The position numbers and the translations under genes are program-made. The notes beneath the pieces were generated by a model that was given only the letters and a program-made list of their open reading frames with translations, was not told the DNA's origin and ran no database searches. This document shows positions 60,999-64,000 of a stretch of 64,000 bases of DNA, one piece after another. Source of the DNA: Zanthoxylum bungeanum (lineage: Eukaryota; Streptophyta; Magnoliopsida; Sapindales; Rutaceae); assembly GCA_019454045.1 (NCBI GenBank), contig SKCR01029061.1, forward strand, positions 186,001-250,000, written 5' to 3'. Numbering within the stretch: the first letter of the stretch is position 1; the number at the start of each line of letters is the position of its first letter.

Positions 60999-63771
60999 TC
61001 AACCAGCTTCAGCTCCAAATCTTTGTTCCAGGAATTCATCAAGTTTCCCCCAGTTAGGGGTTGAAGAACCAGTTGAATTATCCGTAGGCAAAGATCGAAT
61101 GCATCCAAGAATGTGTTTAATTTCCCGATACAGTCTGAAAATTTTAATTTTAAAAATTACCACGAATGGAAAGTTGTAAAGCTAATTCCAAGTAAAGTAA
61201 TTAACAGATTTTTTATAAAGAAGAGGATGACAGTACCTCTCCTTTGCTTGTGGTGTACTAATCTCCAAGCGAGAAAATGATTCTGAAATTATTGAATGGA
61301 AGATTATGACAACTTGCCTGCAGAAAAGGTATGTCAAAAACCATAGGTATGTCCATCCCGTGAACCATGGAAACTGAAAAACATGTAGTTCACTAAACCA
61401 GTTTATTATTACGTCACCTGAAAATTGCCTGAACATCAACCTCATGTAAAGTTCGAGACAAAATGCGTTGAAGGTAGCTCACTTCCTGAAAACAGATTGA
61501 AACTAATCAGATGAAAATCAATAGCTGGAAAATAATAGCCAATTAACCAGAAACTGCAAAGAAAGAGAGTATAATAGAGTATTATACAATCTAGTAAATG
61601 ATCAATCATGTCAATAACCTTTGTAAGTGATCGAGCAAACTGACTGGGTTGTAAATCACCATCATCAGGTCTATTCCAATCCTGTACTATCTGAGGCAAC
61701 TGACGCAGGTGGTGCAACAGCCTTTCTCTCATTATTTGAACCAGCTTTGAATGTATTTCATCTCGGTGAACCTTGTAATCCTAAACGGAGACCAGAAAGA
61801 AAAGATATGTATATGGTCTACAGATTGTACGTTATAACTAAAAGAAATAACATGCAATGTGAAACTCCAAGCGACACTTGAATGTGTCCCTGTTTACAAA
61901 TTCTCAAGAACAAAAGGGAATCACATACTGATATCCTAGAAAAAACATTGCACCAGCTCAAAATGTAGCAGACAAGTGAGCGCGTGCGCACACAAACAAC
62001 CACTAAAAAAATGCTGTTTGATGTAACATAAAAATACCTGCGCTACTCGATCAATCTCTGATAGCAACAACGCCTTTCGTGTCTCAGGTACTTTCAGAAA
62101 GAGAATTTGCCTGATTGCTTAGTCGGGAAACAAAGAAGAAAGTCATAAATTGACATAGCAACTTCAGATATATGGCGATCATGCAAAAAGAAAATGAACA
62201 AATAAATGCATACAAGGATCACAGCACAAAAATAGAAAATTAGACACAGAAAAAATACTTAGAAATGTTTTCTTGCTTGTAACAAGAATGATAAAAAAAG
62301 ATGGCACAATATTTGAAATGCATAGGCTGTGCAAATATGTGCCTGTATCCATAAACTAAAGAAAAATGACATCCAAGCACCCTTCAAGTTGTCATAATGA
62401 CTGTTTGATGCAGATCAACTTTCTTGTTATTAGATTTAGGAGGGATTTAATCTAAGTTTACTTTCTTACGGTTGCTTCGGTTATTTTTAATAGTTACTGG
62501 TAAGCAGTAGGGACTAAAACTGGCATTGTTCAACTTGTAGAGACCAAATTATCATCATGGCATATTAGAGGATAGCTGACTGCATGGCTGTTATTTGCCT
62601 AAAGAAATAAGAATATTGTATGAATTCACAATGTTTCCTACTTCCAAGTCAATTTTATACATATCAAATATGTTACACGTTACATATTTTTCCTCAAAGA
62701 TGCTCTACTGTTCCATGTAAATCAATGCATTGACCAAAATAGTCTCTCAGACAACTCAGTGTACTTAAACATTTGAAAGAGCGAGATACGAGATAAAAAA
62801 CAAAGCTGACTTCTACAATCACGTAAAATATGTGGAAACAAAAACCATATTTATCTCATGCATAAACTATTTCATTAAAAATATGCAAATAAAGTAAAAC
62901 ATAGCTAACTGATTAGAAATAACATATTTATAGAGCAGCATACAATTTCAAAGATGAGTTTGTTAATTTATCATCACCTACCAGGAATAATAGCATATGT
63001 GAAGCTGATCACTTGACTTGCCAAGGCCAGATGTTTAGCAGTAATGGACTTCAAACCAGACACCTGCAATTCCAAATATAACAAAAACTAAGACTGCAGA
63101 TGATTAACATTCGAAAGTAAGTTCATGTAAAAAGAGCACAAGTAGATAGAACAAAACACGGCTACAGCCCATGAAAAAGCATGTTAAAGATTTCTTCTTT
63201 TTTTTTTCCTAAAAAAAATGCATAAAATAAAAATCTATATATGAAAGAATGATTGATTACATGGGAATGGACAAAGCTCTCCTAGCGAGAGGAGAGAAAA
63301 AGCTAGAATAAGTCTAACCAAAAACTAAAACCCCTCTACGGCTCTACTACAGATAAAACAAGCTGCAAGTTCCTAAAACACACTAAAGATAATGAGTAGG
63401 ATTAGATTCAATGATCAGATTAAAGCTTTCAGGCTACATGATATATTCCCACAAATATCAGTTCAAAGCGTGAACAAACTTCAGATCAGAGAAAACCATA
63501 CATAGAAATGAATCGTTTGCATGCAATAACTGAATAACATGTTTGTTGCGACTCTTTTTGAACAGATCAAAAGCATGTATGTTTGAAAAATTGTAGGAGT
63601 TACATACTGAACACTACCTGCATGGCACCAGCACCAAGAACAAGCTGACACGTCCTGGTATTGAAAAATTTTAAAATCTCCACAACCCGATGAACAACTT
63701 CTGAAGATAGAGCTGGTAAGAAATGACTCATATCAATGTACTCTGACAACATCTTCAGCAATATTAAGCCA
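60999..63771 (-). CDS. VPS54: VPS54, GARP complex subunit (C-terminal exons, partial)
   Basis: Seven exons on the minus strand, consistent in phase: 63618-63771, 62982-63063, 62038-62117, 61619-61780, 61418-61485, 61237-61317, 60999-61134 (TGA-type stop at 60999-61001). They encode the C-terminal part of VPS54: LKMLSEYIDMSHFLPALSSE, QLVLGAGAMQ, VSGLKSITAKHLALASQVIS, ILFLKVPETRKALLLSEIDR, RERLLHHLRQLPQIVQDWNR with QPSQFARSLTK, EVSYLQRILSRTLHEVDVQA and QVVIIFHSIISESF, ending TPNWGKLDEFLEQRF. VPS54 belongs to the GARP complex that tethers endosome-derived vesicles at the trans-Golgi. The C-terminal part is involved in endosome association in the known family. The gene enters from beyond position 64000, so the N-terminal half is missing here. 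No lesion is seen. Confidence 0.93.
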
Positions 63772-64000
63772 CTGCAGAAATAACATGAAAAGGAAAAACA
63801 ATCATATCAAACTTAATCAGTGTAAAGTTTTCTTATTGCCATATTAATCATATATCAGGAATGAAACTAAAAAGTGAACAGATCTCAATTCAGTAAATCA
63901 GTTGATGGGAGAAAAGATGAATTAAGTATTAAAAATTACAAAGCACAAAGCAGACTTGACAAGGCATAAGATCACAACTCCATGTAAAAATCTGTTAATG
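63772..64000 (-). other. VPS54 intron running to the window edge
   Basis: No further VPS54 exon is visible. The acceptor TTTCTGCAG (63772-63780, minus strand) shows it is intron. Confidence 0.7.

Overview
The window is nuclear DNA from a eudicot plant. The evidence is split plant genes with GT-AG introns, an AT-rich background, and plant-type hAT, MULE, copia, Tat-like gypsy, LINE and SINE insertions. The species cannot be named from the sequence.

Host genes sit at both ends. On the left are an ALOG/LSH gene (937-1464, minus), a broken CHUP1-like gene (7452-9760, minus) with a stray last exon of a similar gene upstream (10037-10134), a SANT/Myb protein of the Pol I termination-factor type (11237-13090, minus), and a nine-exon PPR gene matching EMB2279 (14957-21602, plus). 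On the right are a ten-exon UDP-arabinose 4-epimerase gene matching MUR4/UXE1 (54436-58948, plus) and the 3' half of VPS54 (60999-63771, minus, running off the right edge). EMB2279 and MUR4 are neighbours in Arabidopsis (At1g30610 and At1g30620), so this is conserved microsynteny. Here about 33 kb separates them, and no host gene was recognised in that gap.

The gap (21.6-54.4 kb) is mostly transposable elements. It holds a LINE remnant, a Ty1/copia element with near-identical LTRs inserted into a MULE-type MITE, a SINE, a hAT MITE, a 12.7-kb Tat-like Ty3/gypsy element (32526-45182), a long-TIR element (46428-47192), and a 5.0-kb gag-only relative of the gypsy element (48074-53087). Most have boundaries fixed by target-site duplications visible in the sequence. 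A hAT element with an exact 8-bp duplication lies at 2416-5388.

The most unusual structure is the gypsy pair. The large element carries, between pol and its 3' LTR, an 81-82 bp tandem array and then an antisense gene whose reading frame is interrupted by at least three convincing GT-AG introns. The small element lacks pol and the antisense gene but keeps LTRs, primer site, gag and four consecutive tandem-repeat families. All four families share a CTCGG...CCGAG inverted pair able to form a hairpin. All retroelement coding regions have stops or frameshifts, so these copies are not autonomous now.
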